The notes beneath the pieces are model-generated. The model saw nothing but the letters and a program-made list of their open reading frames with translations. It searched no databases and was not told the origin of the DNA. The translations under genes were made by a program, and so were the position numbers. From Clostridium vincentii (lineage in GTDB: Bacteria; Bacillota; Clostridia; Clostridiales; Clostridiaceae), in assembly GCF_002995745.1 (NCBI RefSeq), contig NZ_PVXQ01000006.1, positions 62,001-126,000 on the forward strand: a stretch of 64,000 nucleotides of DNA, in the 5' to 3' direction. Within the stretch, counting starts at the first letter, position 1, and every line of letters starts with the position of its first letter. Shown one piece after another: positions 1 through 9,701 of the stretch.

Positions 1-1150
1 AGAGGTTTATAGTCCAGAGTACTTAGGAAAAAAACAGGTAGTAATAGTTAATGATAAAATTGAGGGGATTTATGATAATATAAATATCCCTAAGGATTTT
101 ATTCATATTAATGAAGTCAATGGGGAAGGGAAATTAATGTTCCCAGGATTTATTGATTCCCATGTTCATATTATCGGAGGCGGCGGAGAAGGCGGTTTTT
201 CGACTAGGACTCCAGAAATTAAGTTTACAGATTTGACTAGTGCAGGAATAACTACTGTTGTTGGATGTATTGGTACAGATAGCGTATGTCGCGATTCCAG
301 AACCTTGATAGCAAAGGCAAAGGCTTTAGAAGAAGAGGGCATTTCAACTTATTGTTATACGGGTTCCTATGATATACCAGTAAAAACTCTCACTGGCAGT
401 ATTAAGGAAGATTTAATGTTGATTGATAAATTTATAGGAGTAGGAGAAGTGGCATTATCAGATCATAGAAGTTCTCAGCCCACATATGAACAATTTGTTA
501 ATTTAGTTGCAGAGGCAAGGGTAGGTGGAATGCTATCTAATAAGGCTGGAATAGTGAATGTTCATCTAGGCGGTGGGGCTAGGAAGTTAGATATGTTATT
601 TTCTTTAATTGAAAATACAGAGATACCGGGAGAACAACTTTTACCAACTCATATAAATAGAAGTATACAACTTTTTAATATGAGTATAGACTATATAAAT
701 AAAGGTGGATATGTTGATTTAACCACTAGTTCAGACAAAAATTTTTTAGATCCAGGAGAGTTAACAGCCAGCAAGGCACTAAAGAAATTTTGTGATCTTA
801 AAGTACCAATTGAGAAGATTACTTTTTCTTCTGATGGGAATGGAAGTATGCCAGTATTTAATGAAAAAAGAGAACTAGTAGCACTTAGCGTTTGCTCTGT
901 AAAAACTTTATATAGTGAAGTTAGAAATGCAATCTTACAAGAGGGCGTACCTATTGAAAAAGCTATTAGCGTAATAACGTCAAATGTTGCAAAGATGCTT
1001 AAGCTGAAGGATAGAGGCAAAATAGAAAAAGGATATTTATCAGATTTTGTATTAGTTGATAAAGAAAACCTTAATATAAGTTGTGTATATGGAAAAGGCG
1101 CCCCCTTAGTTGTAAGTGGAAAGACGGTTGTAAAAGGAACTTTTGAATAG
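1..1150 (+). CDS. iadA: Isoaspartyl dipeptidase (beta-aspartyl peptidase), 5' end outside the window
   Basis: The reading frame is open from base 2, so the gene starts just upstream; 382 residues are visible against about 390 in the family. This cytoplasmic zinc amidohydrolase splits isoaspartyl dipeptides released from damaged proteins. Seen: PGFIDSHVHIIGGGGEGG (metal-binding HxH), TRTPE, GVGEVALSDHRS, LPTHINR, FSSDGNGS (catalytic Asp) and the family-typical ending VVKGTFE. It ends in a strong bidirectional terminator shared with the convergent hydrolase gene. The assignment rests on near full-length motif agreement with E. coli IadA. The first few residues and the promoter cannot be judged. 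Confidence 0.93.
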   Translation, partial: EVYSPEYLGKKQVVIVNDKIEGIYDNINIPKDFIHINEVNGEGKLMFPGFIDSHVHIIGGGGEGGFSTRTPEIKFTDLTSAGITTVVGCIGTDSVCRDSRTLIAKAKALEEEGISTYCYTGSYDIPVKTLTGSIKEDLMLIDKFIGVGEVALSDHRSSQPTYEQFVNLVAEARVGGMLSNKAGIVNVHLGGGARKLDMLFSLIENTEIPGEQLLPTHINRSIQLFNMSIDYINKGGYVDLTTSSDKNFLDPGELTASKALKKFCDLKVPIEKITFSSDGNGSMPVFNEKRELVALSVCSVKTLYSEVRNAILQEGVPIEKAISVITSNVAKMLKLKDRGKIEKGYLSDFVLVDKENLNISCVYGKGAPLVVSGKTVVKGTFE

Positions 1151-1152
1151 AG

Positions 1153-1178
1153 AAAGAGGGCAATATTGCCCTCTTTTT
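1153..1178. terminator. Bidirectional terminator, iadA / SleB-like hydrolase
   Basis: A perfect 24-bp palindrome (AAAGAGGGCAAT and its complement) with A/T flanks sits between two convergent genes. The stop codon of the minus-strand gene overlaps its T run. Confidence 0.9.
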
Positions 1179-1731
1179 AACATTTAAAAAATAAATGGTG
1201 TCCTATGGATTTTGAATCCTTTTTTTCTGTTGACTTCATCCATGAACAGGTGGAAATGGTAGGATTGTAAAAGAAAACAGCCTCATTTGTGGGGTCAGTT
1301 CCTCTTATAGCTTCATATACTGCAGAGTAACAAATTTCATCTGGAAAAGCCTTTATATCTCCATTTTGGACACAAGAAAAGGCTTTAGATTGAAATATCA
1401 CATCGGTTACAGTGCTTGGGAATTTAGGATCTACGACCCTGTTTAATACGACAGAAGCTACAGCTACTTTACCTTCGAAAGGTTCACCTCTACTTTCGGC
1501 ATAAATTAGTTTTGCCATTAAATCGATATCTGAGCGAGTTAAATATAATGTTTGGGTACCACTGTTGAAAACTTCTACTGCTGTATCTATATTATTTTCG
1601 GTATTTTCAGTAGTTGATTCTATTTCATTATTAATAGAAATAGAAAGGGCTTTTGCAGTTGCAGGATTGCTGCAAAGGAATACAAGTGAGAGGGCTAAAC
1701 AAAGCAAACATAGTTTTTTTGATATTTTCAT
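1177..1731 (-). CDS. SleB/CwlJ-type cell wall hydrolase, secreted
   Basis: A 184-residue protein with an N-terminal signal peptide (MKISKK, then a hydrophobic stretch to about residue 27) and a C-terminal hydrolase_2 domain of the SleB/CwlJ family (LMAKLIYAESRGEPFEGKVA, VVLNRV, AVFFYNP). Family members cut spore cortex or cell wall peptidoglycan; the catalytic Glu is probably the one in YAESRGE. The start at 1731 is chosen because AAGGAGGTT lies just upstream; an upstream in-frame start would place nine residues over that ribosome site. There is no SleB N-terminal binding domain, so this may be a general autolysin rather than a germination enzyme. Confidence 0.85.
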   Translation of the reverse strand: MKISKKLCLLCLALSLVFLCSNPATAKALSISINNEIESTTENTENNIDTAVEVFNSGTQTLYLTRSDIDLMAKLIYAESRGEPFEGKVAVASVVLNRVVDPKFPSTVTDVIFQSKAFSCVQNGDIKAFPDEICYSAVYEAIRGTDPTNEAVFFYNPTISTCSWMKSTEKKDSKSIGHHLFFKC

Positions 1732-1793
1732 ATTAACCTCCTTTTCTAACCCGGTCACAAAATATTATAGCCAAAAAAAGATATTATATACTA

Positions 1794-2783
1794 TTATTTA
1801 TTAAAATTATCCAGATCTGCATTTAAATCCTTAAAACTTTTAATAAAATCTGTATATTTTGAAAAACTATTATTATAATTTTCTTCATTGATTTCATCAT
1901 TTTCATCCTTTGAAAGAGACTTCTCAACAACTATGGAATGTTCTAATGAGGTTATATATAAGTCATAATAGTTTATAGTATTTGATAAAAGATTATAACA
2001 ATTATTACCTGAATCTGGAATTGTTATGGAATATGATTTGTTTTTGATTTCATTTAATTTTGATTTCTTTAGTTTTATATCACTTGTAAGAAGATCTAAG
2101 CTTCTTTTCTCTTCTCTAATATTAATTAATGCAGGCTGCAAATCTTCATCTATATCCTCAAAGAGAGTTATACAATCTTTCATGCTAGATATATAAGCTT
2201 TGTTTTGGTCAGTTGTAATATCACTTTCTCTATTTATTTTTATGAGTATGTTAAAATAATTAAAGGAAGCCTCGAAAAAGCTAGTGGCATCTTTAGGGAA
2301 TTTTGCCTTAATGCCTAATAAAGAAAGGCTATCATAATTATTGATACATAGAGAATAGGTCGTATAATATTTATTATAAGTAGTTATAATATCTTTGTCC
2401 TTTGGATTTCGTATTAAACTTAAACATAATTCATAAATAGATATATTATAATCTAAAGTCTCCAATAGTTTGGATTTGGAATTAAGTTTCTCGTCAACAA
2501 CCTCAAGAGCAAAAATATTGTCTTTTATTTCAGTTAAAGTTATTAGTTTTGTAGATAAGATATTTTCGGCAGAATTTAAATTTATTCCGTTATTATCAAA
2601 AGCATCTTTAAGAGATAAATTACAGGTGCTAATTTCATCCCCGTATTTATTTAAGTCAGTTAAATTTCTATTGGCTGGGGTTAAATTAATTATTACTAGA
2701 ATTATTAAGGGTATTATCAATAATACACCTAAGAGATAAATAAGCTTTTTATTCAAATTTAATTTAATTTTTTGTAAATTCAT
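1794..2783 (-). CDS. Membrane-anchored protein of unknown function
   Basis: A 329-residue protein I do not recognise. One N-terminal membrane segment (about residues 13-33, LIYLLGVLLIIPLIILVIIN) follows a lysine-rich start, which predicts a large extracellular part. The rest is rich in Leu, Ile, Asn, Asp and Lys with long helical or coiled-coil-like stretches (for example EEKRSLDLLTSDIKLKKSK) and no enzyme motif or cysteine cluster that I can place. AGGAGATG lies upstream of the ATG. It follows no operon partner and diverges from cdaA. A structural surface protein is possible, but no function is claimed. Confidence 0.75.
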   Translation of the reverse strand: MNLQKIKLNLNKKLIYLLGVLLIIPLIILVIINLTPANRNLTDLNKYGDEISTCNLSLKDAFDNNGINLNSAENILSTKLITLTEIKDNIFALEVVDEKLNSKSKLLETLDYNISIYELCLSLIRNPKDKDIITTYNKYYTTYSLCINNYDSLSLLGIKAKFPKDATSFFEASFNYFNILIKINRESDITTDQNKAYISSMKDCITLFEDIDEDLQPALINIREEKRSLDLLTSDIKLKKSKLNEIKNKSYSITIPDSGNNCYNLLSNTINYYDLYITSLEHSIVVEKSLSKDENDEINEENYNNSFSKYTDFIKSFKDLNADLDNFNK

Positions 2784-2876
2784 TAGTACATCTCCTTTTT
2801 TTATTAAAAATAATACTTATTACAATATATATTTTAATAAAATAGAAATATTCATAAGTTTGTAATGAGTCTTATA

Positions 2877-2904
2877 TTGAAGGATGGCTAAATTGGTGTA
2901 TAAT
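2877..2904 (+). promoter_or_regulatory. Sigma-A-type promoter for cdaA-cdaR
   Basis: TTGAAG, a 16-bp spacer, then TATAAT, about 30 bp before the cdaA start codon. Confidence 0.65.
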
Positions 2905-2933
2905 TTAAATATAGTATTTATAAGAGGTGACCT

Positions 2934-3785
2934 ATGCAAGAATTATATACATTGTTACTAAACACAATAAAAAATATATCAATCTGGTCTGTATTGGATA
3001 TATTAGTAGTATCTTTTATATTTTATAAAGGTTACTTATTAATTAAGGAGACTAGAGCTGAACAATTATTAAAAGGAATCGTTTTAATAGTTCTTCTTAT
3101 TCCTATTAGCAGTATATTAAAATTAGATATGCTGAATTTCATTTTGAATAAGACATTAACTATAGGAGTTCTGTCAGTAATAATTATTTTTCAGCCTGAG
3201 ATAAGAAGAGCTTTAGAGCATTTAGGAAGAAGTGCTTTTGAGGATATTCATAATGGACAAAATGTCGAAAAGAGAAGTGAAACAGTCAATGAAATTGTTA
3301 TGGCCGTAAGTTGTTTAGCTGAAAGTAAAACAGGAGCACTTATAGCTATAGAACAAGGAACAGGAATAGGGGAAGTATTTGCATCGGGAACAATTATAGA
3401 TGCGAAGCTTAGTTCAAATTTGCTTGAAAATATATTTGTTGTAAATACCCCATTACATGACGGCGCCACAATAATAAAAAAGAATAGAATTTATGCAGCC
3501 GGTTGTGTTCTACCATTAACTGTGAATAATTTAACAAATAAGAAATTAGGAACAAGGCATAGAGCTGCAATTGGATTGTCGGAAAATTCAGATGCGCTAA
3601 TTATAGTAGTATCAGAAGAAACTGGGGTAATATCCCTAGCAGTAAACGGAAGATTAACAAGAAATTATGACAAAGAAAAATTGAAAACAATATTATTAAA
3701 AATAATGGAAAATAGAGATTCAAAAAGAGTTAAAACTGCTGGGGAGAAGGTGAAGACATGGATAAAGGGAATGAAAAAAGACTAG
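2934..3785 (+). CDS. cdaA: Diadenylate cyclase CdaA (c-di-AMP synthase)
   Basis: Makes c-di-AMP from two ATP at the membrane. The 283 residues hold three membrane segments (about 18-36, 43-62, 73-88) followed by a DAC domain with both signature motifs: DGATII near residue 175 and GTRHRAAIG near 205. Length is normal for the family. The start ATG follows AGAGGTGACCT. The 3' end overlaps cdaR by 28 bp, the standard Firmicute arrangement in which CdaR controls CdaA. In most Firmicutes glmM follows directly; here it lies about 7 kb downstream in the same direction. Confidence 0.96.
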   Translation: MQELYTLLLNTIKNISIWSVLDILVVSFIFYKGYLLIKETRAEQLLKGIVLIVLLIPISSILKLDMLNFILNKTLTIGVLSVIIIFQPEIRRALEHLGRSAFEDIHNGQNVEKRSETVNEIVMAVSCLAESKTGALIAIEQGTGIGEVFASGTIIDAKLSSNLLENIFVVNTPLHDGATIIKKNRIYAAGCVLPLTVNNLTNKKLGTRHRAAIGLSENSDALIIVVSEETGVISLAVNGRLTRNYDKEKLKTILLKIMENRDSKRVKTAGEKVKTWIKGMKKD

Positions 3786-4984
3786 GTATAAAGATAATCT
3801 GTGGAATATTAGCCTTTGTATTATGGTTGTATATAACTAATGTGGATAATCCTACGAGATCAACAACCTTAAAGTCTGTACAAGTTGAACTTACAAATGA
3901 GGATACATTAGCTAAATCGAATATGTCCATATCTCCAGGTCAAAAAATCACTGTAGATTTAGATTTAGAGGGTACTGCCAATGAAATTTATTCTATAAAC
4001 AAAGAGGAGTTTGTTATAAAAGCGGATTTAAGTGCCTATGCTTTGAAAATAGGAGATAATAATATTCCAGTGCAAATTGAAGATTATCCTACGGGGATAA
4101 ATATTAAGAACAATGCTGCTCTGTCAGTTAAGATTACGATAGAGGAATTAATAGAAAAAGAGATTAATGTTTATTCAAATGTAAAGACAAGTTTTAAAAG
4201 TGGGGTTATTAAAAGCTCAGCTGTAGTAAAGCCCAATAGTATTGAGGTTTCTGGGCCCGCAAGCGCTGTTAATAAAGTTACATCAGCCTCTTTGGTTGGA
4301 GAAGCTTTAGATATTGATGAGAATTATGAGGAAAATTTCAACATAATTCCTATTGATGATAGTGGTAATGAGGTTACTGGTGTTAACTTAAGTCAAACAG
4401 AAGGTACACTTTTATTAAAGGTAGGTAGTCAAAAGGACGTTTCTATAGGAAGTAGTTATTCAGGTAGCCTTAAAGCTGGATTAAAGGTTGAGAGCTTAGA
4501 TCTATCTAGTAATAAAATTACTATAATAGGTGATCCGGATGTTATCGGAGAAATCGATAAAATAGAAACACAACCAATTGACCTATCTCAAATCACTTCA
4601 ACTCAGGATATTAACTTAAATTTTATAATTCCTGAAGGGACAAGTATAGCAAGTAATCGTAAATACGTTACTGCAAATATTAAAATTAAAGAGGAAGAGA
4701 CTATAACAAAAATTATAGATGGAATTGTAGTAAATCTTGCTGATAAAAAAGAAAAATTTACATACGAGGTACCAACTGTTAGTGTTACTATAAGGGGTAC
4801 AGCGGAAGCTTTAAGTGGGTTAACTTTAACAGATTTTAAAGCATCGGCATCTATTGCTGAATTAGCTGTAGTTGGAGAGTCGGAAGTGAAACTAGATGTT
4901 AGCTTAGTAGAATCTAATGCTAATATAAAAATATCAAGTAAGCCTGAAAAAGTTAAAGTAAAGATAAGTGAAAAAGTGGCATAG
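3758..4984 (+). CDS. cdaR: CdaR, YbbR-domain regulator of CdaA
   Basis: 408 residues: one N-terminal membrane anchor (about residues 9-25, IICGILAFVLWLYITNV), then tandem extracytoplasmic YbbR repeats, each ending in a V/I-rich strand (about 35-125, 130-220, 225-310, 320-408). CdaR binds CdaA across the membrane and modulates c-di-AMP synthesis. The start codon lies inside the end of cdaA behind GAAGGTGAAG, so translation is probably coupled. The stop codon lies in the terminator loop. Confidence 0.92.
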   Translation: MDKGNEKRLGIKIICGILAFVLWLYITNVDNPTRSTTLKSVQVELTNEDTLAKSNMSISPGQKITVDLDLEGTANEIYSINKEEFVIKADLSAYALKIGDNNIPVQIEDYPTGINIKNNAALSVKITIEELIEKEINVYSNVKTSFKSGVIKSSAVVKPNSIEVSGPASAVNKVTSASLVGEALDIDENYEENFNIIPIDDSGNEVTGVNLSQTEGTLLLKVGSQKDVSIGSSYSGSLKAGLKVESLDLSSNKITIIGDPDVIGEIDKIETQPIDLSQITSTQDINLNFIIPEGTSIASNRKYVTANIKIKEEETITKIIDGIVVNLADKKEKFTYEVPTVSVTIRGTAEALSGLTLTDFKASASIAELAVVGESEVKLDVSLVESNANIKISSKPEKVKVKISEKVA

Positions 4985-4995
4985 CCACTTTTTTT
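4971..4995 (+). terminator. Terminator of cdaA-cdaR
   Basis: AAAAAGTGGC and its complement around a 3-base loop, followed by T residues. The stem includes the last codons of cdaR. Confidence 0.85.
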
Positions 4996-5033
4996 GCGAT
5001 AAATAACTTATCTAAAAGGAAAGGGTGATAAAT

Positions 5034-6635
5034 ATGAGTATTAGAATTAACAATATAATTTTAGATATAGATGATCTGGAAGAATCAATTACGAGAAAAA
5101 TTGCAAAAGAATTAAAGATATCTGAAGGGGATATATTAGAATATAGAATAATTAAAGAAAGTATAGATGCAAGGAAAAAGGATAATATTAAATTTAATTA
5201 TTCTGTCGATATAAAGTGTGAGGATGAAAAAAGAGTATTATCTGAATCTAAAAGTAAAGATGCTAAACCTGTAGAAGATTATGAAGTACTCTCTTTAGTC
5301 CACGGAAAAAAGACTTTAAAAGCTAGACCTATTGTAATAGGATTAGGTCCTTCTGGACTCTTTGCAGCACTAACATTAGCTAAGGAAGGATATAGGCCAA
5401 TTGTTTTCGAACGTGGACAGGATGTGGATAACAGAACAAAGACTGTGGAAAGTTTTTGGAATGGAACTTCAGACTTAAACTTAGAATCGAATGTACAGTT
5501 TGGAGAGGGGGGAGCAGGAGCCTTTTCAGATGGTAAGCTTACAACTAGAATTAAAGATAAAAGATGTAGTTTCGTTTTACAAGAATTAGTTAAAGCTGGA
5601 GCGCCAGAGGAGATTAAGTATGTTGGTAAACCTCATGTAGGAACAGATATATTAAAGGATGTTGTAAAAAATATAAGAGAAGAGATTAAAGCATTAGGTG
5701 GAGAGGTTCATTTTAATTCAAAGCTAGAATATATAAATATTAAAGAGGGAAAGATTGAAAATATAGTAGTAAATGGAGCCGAAATATACTGTGAAGCACT
5801 AGTATTATCTATAGGTCATAGTTCTAGAGATACATATGAAATGTTATATAAAGCTGGAGTATTTATGGAAAGTAAGCCTTTTGCAATTGGGGTTAGAATC
5901 GAGCATCCACAAGAATTAATAAATAACAGTCAATATGGAAAGTTTGCTAATCATCCAAAACTTAAAGCAGCAGACTATAAATTAGCTTATCAAAGTCCTA
6001 AGTTTAATAGAGGCGTATATTCTTTCTGCATGTGCCCAGGCGGTATGGTAGTGTCTGCACCTACAGAAGAGAATAGACTTGTGTCAAATGGGATGAGTTA
6101 TCATGCACGAGATTTAGAAAATGCAAATTCTGCTCTAGTTGTAACTGTAGGTCCAAAGGATTTTGAGGGTTCATCTCCATTAAATGGTATGGAATTCCAA
6201 AGATATTATGAAGGGCTAGCTTACAATCTAGGCGGAGGAGCATATAAGGCTCCAGTACAACTTCTTGGAGATTTTCTTAAGGATAAGAATAGTACTAAAA
6301 TAGGAAAGGTTAAACCTTCTTATACTCCAGGGGTAGAATTAAGGGAACTTAAAAAATGTCTACCTGATTATGTGGTAGAAACTTTAAAGGATGGAATTAT
6401 AAAATTTGATAGTAGAATTAGAGGATATGCTATGAAGGATGCTGTCTTAACTGGAATAGAAACTAGAACTTCAGCGCCTGTAAAGATAGTTAGAAATGAA
6501 TCTCTTGAAAGTATAAGTGCTAAAGGATTATATCCAGCAGGAGAAGGTTCCGGATTCGCAGGTGGAATTATATCAGCTGCTGTTGATGGAATTAAGGTCG
6601 CTGAGAAAATAGTAAATGAATATAAAGAAATATAA
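5034..6635 (+). CDS. FAD-dependent oxidoreductase (COG2509-type)
   Basis: 533 residues. The N-terminal ~95 residues form a small alpha/beta domain (SIRINNIILDIDD). A Rossmann FAD site follows (PIVIGLGPSGLFAALTLAKE, about 101-120), then QFGEGGAGAFSDGKLTTR and a C-terminal FAD-binding stretch (GLYPAGEGSGFAGGIISAAV). These are hallmarks of the widespread COG2509 dehydrogenases of unknown substrate, which often sit between cdaR and glmM in clostridia. The ATG at 5034 is preferred over a GTG nine bases earlier because AAGGAAAGGG precedes it at normal distance. Confidence 0.85.
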   Translation: MSIRINNIILDIDDLEESITRKIAKELKISEGDILEYRIIKESIDARKKDNIKFNYSVDIKCEDEKRVLSESKSKDAKPVEDYEVLSLVHGKKTLKARPIVIGLGPSGLFAALTLAKEGYRPIVFERGQDVDNRTKTVESFWNGTSDLNLESNVQFGEGGAGAFSDGKLTTRIKDKRCSFVLQELVKAGAPEEIKYVGKPHVGTDILKDVVKNIREEIKALGGEVHFNSKLEYINIKEGKIENIVVNGAEIYCEALVLSIGHSSRDTYEMLYKAGVFMESKPFAIGVRIEHPQELINNSQYGKFANHPKLKAADYKLAYQSPKFNRGVYSFCMCPGGMVVSAPTEENRLVSNGMSYHARDLENANSALVVTVGPKDFEGSSPLNGMEFQRYYEGLAYNLGGGAYKAPVQLLGDFLKDKNSTKIGKVKPSYTPGVELRELKKCLPDYVVETLKDGIIKFDSRIRGYAMKDAVLTGIETRTSAPVKIVRNESLESISAKGLYPAGEGSGFAGGIISAAVDGIKVAEKIVNEYKEI

Positions 6636-6655
6636 CCTGGAAATATTCTGATAAC

Positions 6656-6685
6656 TTGGCTTTTTAGAATATTTTTTGTTACAAT
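6656..6685 (+). promoter_or_regulatory. Possible promoter for ptb-buk
   Basis: TTGGCT, an 18-bp spacer, then TACAAT, in the 141-bp gap before ptb. The match to consensus is moderate. Confidence 0.4.
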
Positions 6686-6776
6686 AAGACTAGTGTGATT
6701 TATTAAGTTACTTACTTGATTGTGATAAAATTAACATATTAAAATAAATAATTTATTAATAAGGGGTGCAAGTTTA

Positions 6777-7685
6777 ATGAGTAAAAATTTTGACGATTTA
6801 TTATCAAAGGTTAAAGGGTGCGAAAGAAAGAAAGTTTCTGTTGCAGTAGCTCAAGATGAACCAGTATTAGAAGCTGTAAAGGCAGCAAAGGAACAAGGGA
6901 TAGCTGATGCGATATTAGTAGGAGATAAAGAAAAGATTAAAATAATAGCAGATTCAATTGGTATGGATTTAAGTCAATTTGAGATAATTCATGAACCAGA
7001 TGTGAAAAAAGCTACACTTTTCGCTATTCAATTAGTATCAAGTGGTAGAGCAGATATGGTTATGAAGGGATTAGTGGATACAGCTACATTCTTAAGAAGC
7101 GTATTGAATAAAGAAGTTGGCCTTAGAACAGGAAAAGTTATGTCTCATGTGGCAGTTTTTGAAATAGAAGGCATTGATAGATTGATATTCTTAACAGATG
7201 CTGCATTTAATACATATCCAGATTTAAAAGCTAAAGTCCAAATAATAAATAATTCAGTTCATGTTGCTAAGGCTTGTGGAATAGACTGTCCTAAAGTTGC
7301 AGCAGTATGCGCAGTTGAAGTAGTAAATGTAGATATGCCAGCAACAGTAGATGCTTCATTATTAGCAAAAATGAACGATAGAGGACAAATTAAGGGATGT
7401 ATTATAGACGGTCCTCTTGCCCTTGATAATGCTTTATCGGAAGAGGCTGCTCATCATAAAGGAATAACTGGACCAGTTGCAGGTAAGGCTGATATAGTAA
7501 TGCTTCCTAATATTGAAACAGCTAATGTTATGTATAAGACTTTAACTTATACTTCAAAATCAAGAAATGGTGGAATTTTAGTAGGAACATCAGCACCGGT
7601 TATATTAACTTCAAGAGCTGATAGTTTTGAAACTAAGGTAAATTCAATTGCTTTAGCAGCGATAGTTGCAGAATCTACAAAATAA
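6777..7685 (+). CDS. ptb: Phosphate butyryltransferase
   Basis: Converts butyryl-CoA and phosphate to butyryl phosphate and CoA, the first step of energy-yielding butyrate formation. The 302 residues fit the PTA_PTB family at normal length, with MKGLVDTATFLRSVLNKEVG, MSHVAVFE, DAAFNTYP and VAGKADIVMLPNIE. AAGGGGTG lies upstream of the ATG. buk follows after 21 bp with its own ribosome site, giving the classical clostridial ptb-buk pair. A branched-chain acyl-CoA preference cannot be excluded from sequence alone. Confidence 0.95.
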   Translation: MSKNFDDLLSKVKGCERKKVSVAVAQDEPVLEAVKAAKEQGIADAILVGDKEKIKIIADSIGMDLSQFEIIHEPDVKKATLFAIQLVSSGRADMVMKGLVDTATFLRSVLNKEVGLRTGKVMSHVAVFEIEGIDRLIFLTDAAFNTYPDLKAKVQIINNSVHVAKACGIDCPKVAAVCAVEVVNVDMPATVDASLLAKMNDRGQIKGCIIDGPLALDNALSEEAAHHKGITGPVAGKADIVMLPNIETANVMYKTLTYTSKSRNGGILVGTSAPVILTSRADSFETKVNSIALAAIVAESTK

Positions 7686-7706
7686 ACAATAAGTGGGGTT
7701 TTAAAT

Positions 7707-8774
7707 ATGTCATATAAATTATTAATTATTAATCCAGGTTCAACTTCAACTAAGATTGGTGTTTATGAAGATGAGAAAGAATTATTTGAAGAAACATTAA
7801 GACATACAAATGAAGAAATAAAGAGATATGATACAATATATGATCAATTTGGATTTAGAAAAGAAGTTATATTAAAGGTTCTTAAAGAAAAGAACTTTGA
7901 TATAAAGACTTTAAGTGCTGTTGTTGGTAGAGGCGGAATGCTTAAACCTGTAGAAGGTGGAACTTATACTGTTAATGATTCTATGGTAGAAGATTTAAAA
8001 GTTGGAGTACAAGGACCACATGCTTCAAATCTTGGAGGAATTATTTCTAAATCAATTGGGGATGAATTAGGAGTACCTTCATTTATAGTAGACCCTGTTG
8101 TTACAGATGAATTAGTAGCTGTAGCTAGATTATCAGGAATGCCAGAAATTCCAAGAAAGAGTAAATTCCATGCTTTAAACCAGAAGGCCGTGGCTAAGAG
8201 ATACGGTAAAGAAAGTGGAAAAGGATATGAAAACTTAAATCTTGTAGTTGTTCATATGGGTGGAGGAGTTTCAGTTGGAGCTCATAAACACGGAAAAGTT
8301 GTTGATGTAAACAATGCACTAGATGGGGATGGCCCATTTTCACCAGAAAGAGCTGGATCAGTTCCAGTTGGAGATTTAATTAAAATGTGCTTTAGCGGAA
8401 AGTTTAGTCAAGCAGAAGTATATGGTAAGGTAGTTGGTAAAGGTGGATTTGTTGCATACTTAGACACAAATGATGTTAAAGGAACAATAGATAAGATGGA
8501 AGAGGGAGATAAAGAATGTGAAAAAATTTATGACGCATTCATTTATCAAATCACAAAATCTGTTGGAGAAATGGCAGCTGCATTAAAAGGTAAGGTTGAT
8601 CAAATTGTCCTTACTGGGGGTATTGCGTATTCACCAACATTAGTACCTGATTTAAAAGCAAATATAGAGTGGATCGCTCCAGTTACTGTTTATCCAGGAG
8701 AAGATGAATTGTTAGCTTTGGCACAAGGTGCTATTAGAGTTTTAAATGGAGAAGAAAAAGCTAAAATTTACTAG
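7707..8774 (+). CDS. buk: Butyrate kinase
   Basis: Transfers the phosphate of butyryl phosphate to ADP, yielding ATP and butyrate. 355 residues of the acetokinase/ASKHA fold: [16 protein letters not shown] (phosphate loop), [51 protein letters not shown] and [10 protein letters not shown]. Length is typical. It is co-transcribed with ptb and ends in a strong terminator. Confidence 0.96.
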   Translation: MSYKLLIINPGSTSTKIGVYEDEKELFEETLRHTNEEIKRYDTIYDQFGFRKEVILKVLKEKNFDIKTLSAVVGRGGMLKPVEGGTYTVNDSMVEDLKVGVQGPHASNLGGIISKSIGDELGVPSFIVDPVVTDELVAVARLSGMPEIPRKSKFHALNQKAVAKRYGKESGKGYENLNLVVVHMGGGVSVGAHKHGKVVDVNNALDGDGPFSPERAGSVPVGDLIKMCFSGKFSQAEVYGKVVGKGGFVAYLDTNDVKGTIDKMEEGDKECEKIYDAFIYQITKSVGEMAAALKGKVDQIVLTGGIAYSPTLVPDLKANIEWIAPVTVYPGEDELLALAQGAIRVLNGEEKAKIY

Positions 8775-8781
8775 GATAAAC

Positions 8782-8811
8782 AATGAGAGTGTGAATGCAC
8801 TCTCATTTTTT
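8782..8811 (+). terminator. Terminator of ptb-buk
   Basis: AATGAGAGTG and CACTCTCATT form a 10-bp stem with a 6-base loop, followed by a T run. Confidence 0.92.
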
Positions 8812-8839
8812 AATTTTACATTTGATAAGGAGTGGAATT

Positions 8840-9670
8840 ATGAGAACGACAATAAATTCAGAGAATAAGTTAACAATGTTGTCACAAATGTCAAATGACG
8901 CAAAATTCCAAGTTCTAGAATATGATAAGCTTGAGGGTGCTTTAGATGTTCAAACTGCATTTGGGATAAATATTATGAATAACACTGGAATTAAACTTAA
9001 ACAAGTGAGAATAATACTTGAAGATAGTTCAGTAAAACTAGAATCAGGAGCCTTAAGTTATATGAAGGGTGATATAAATATAAAAAATAAAACTGGTGGA
9101 GTTATTGGGTTAGGAAAGAAATTTATAAACAGTAAGCTTACTGGAGAAAAAATGTTCAAGCCAACCTATGAGGGAACTGGAGAAATATTTTTAGAGCCTT
9201 CCTTTGGAAATTTTGCCTTAATTGAATTAGAGGATGAGGAAATAATTGTAGATGATGGACTTTTTTATGCCTGCGAAGAAGAGGTAGAGGTTGGTTCATC
9301 AATGCAAAAAAGCATATCTTCCATGATGTTTGGAAATGAGGGTCTGTTTCAAACTAAGATTTTAGGAAGTGGAATTGTTGTATTAGAATTACCTGTTCCA
9401 GAATCAGAGGTTTTTAAGTGTAAATTATTTAATGACACTATAAGAGTTGATGGGAATTTAGTTGTTTTACGAACAAGTAATGTTAAATTCACTGTAGAAA
9501 AATCATCCTCTATAATTGGAAGTACAACTAATGGAGAGGGATTATTGAATGTGTATTCAGGGACAGGAGAAGTGTGGCTATTACCGACTAAGAGCATATA
9601 TAGCGATATTAAAGCTATGGGGCTTGAACAAATGAGAAATCCTGAAGGAAAGAGCAATACAGAAGTTTAG
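8840..9670 (+). CDS. AIM24-family protein
   Basis: 276 residues matching the AIM24/TIGR00266-like beta-sandwich family: GALSYMKGDI, TYEGTGEIFLEPSFG, GDEE-like acidic turns, and a late GTGEVWLLPT. Bacterial members have no settled function; the mitochondrial namesake affects inner membrane organisation. The start at 8840 is chosen because TAAGGAGTGG precedes it; earlier in-frame codons lie inside the buk terminator. The gene continues into the acetylesterase gene after 31 bp. Confidence 0.8.
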   Translation: MRTTINSENKLTMLSQMSNDAKFQVLEYDKLEGALDVQTAFGINIMNNTGIKLKQVRIILEDSSVKLESGALSYMKGDINIKNKTGGVIGLGKKFINSKLTGEKMFKPTYEGTGEIFLEPSFGNFALIELEDEEIIVDDGLFYACEEEVEVGSSMQKSISSMMFGNEGLFQTKILGSGIVVLELPVPESEVFKCKLFNDTIRVDGNLVVLRTSNVKFTVEKSSSIIGSTTNGEGLLNVYSGTGEVWLLPTKSIYSDIKAMGLEQMRNPEGKSNTEV

Positions 9671-9701
9671 AGAAAAATAATTAAGTGAGGAGTCTCTTAA
9701 A

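Noticed and set aside
2470..2739. Open frame on the plus strand opposite the 329-residue gene
   Set aside because: It mirrors a minus-strand gene with better start signals and carries no recognisable motif.
5025..5033. GTG as start of the FAD oxidoreductase
   Set aside because: It lies inside the ribosome-site sequence; the ATG at 5034 has the right spacing.
8795..8839. Upstream in-frame start for the AIM24 gene
   Set aside because: It would begin within the buk terminator stem and precedes the strong ribosome site at 8827-8834.
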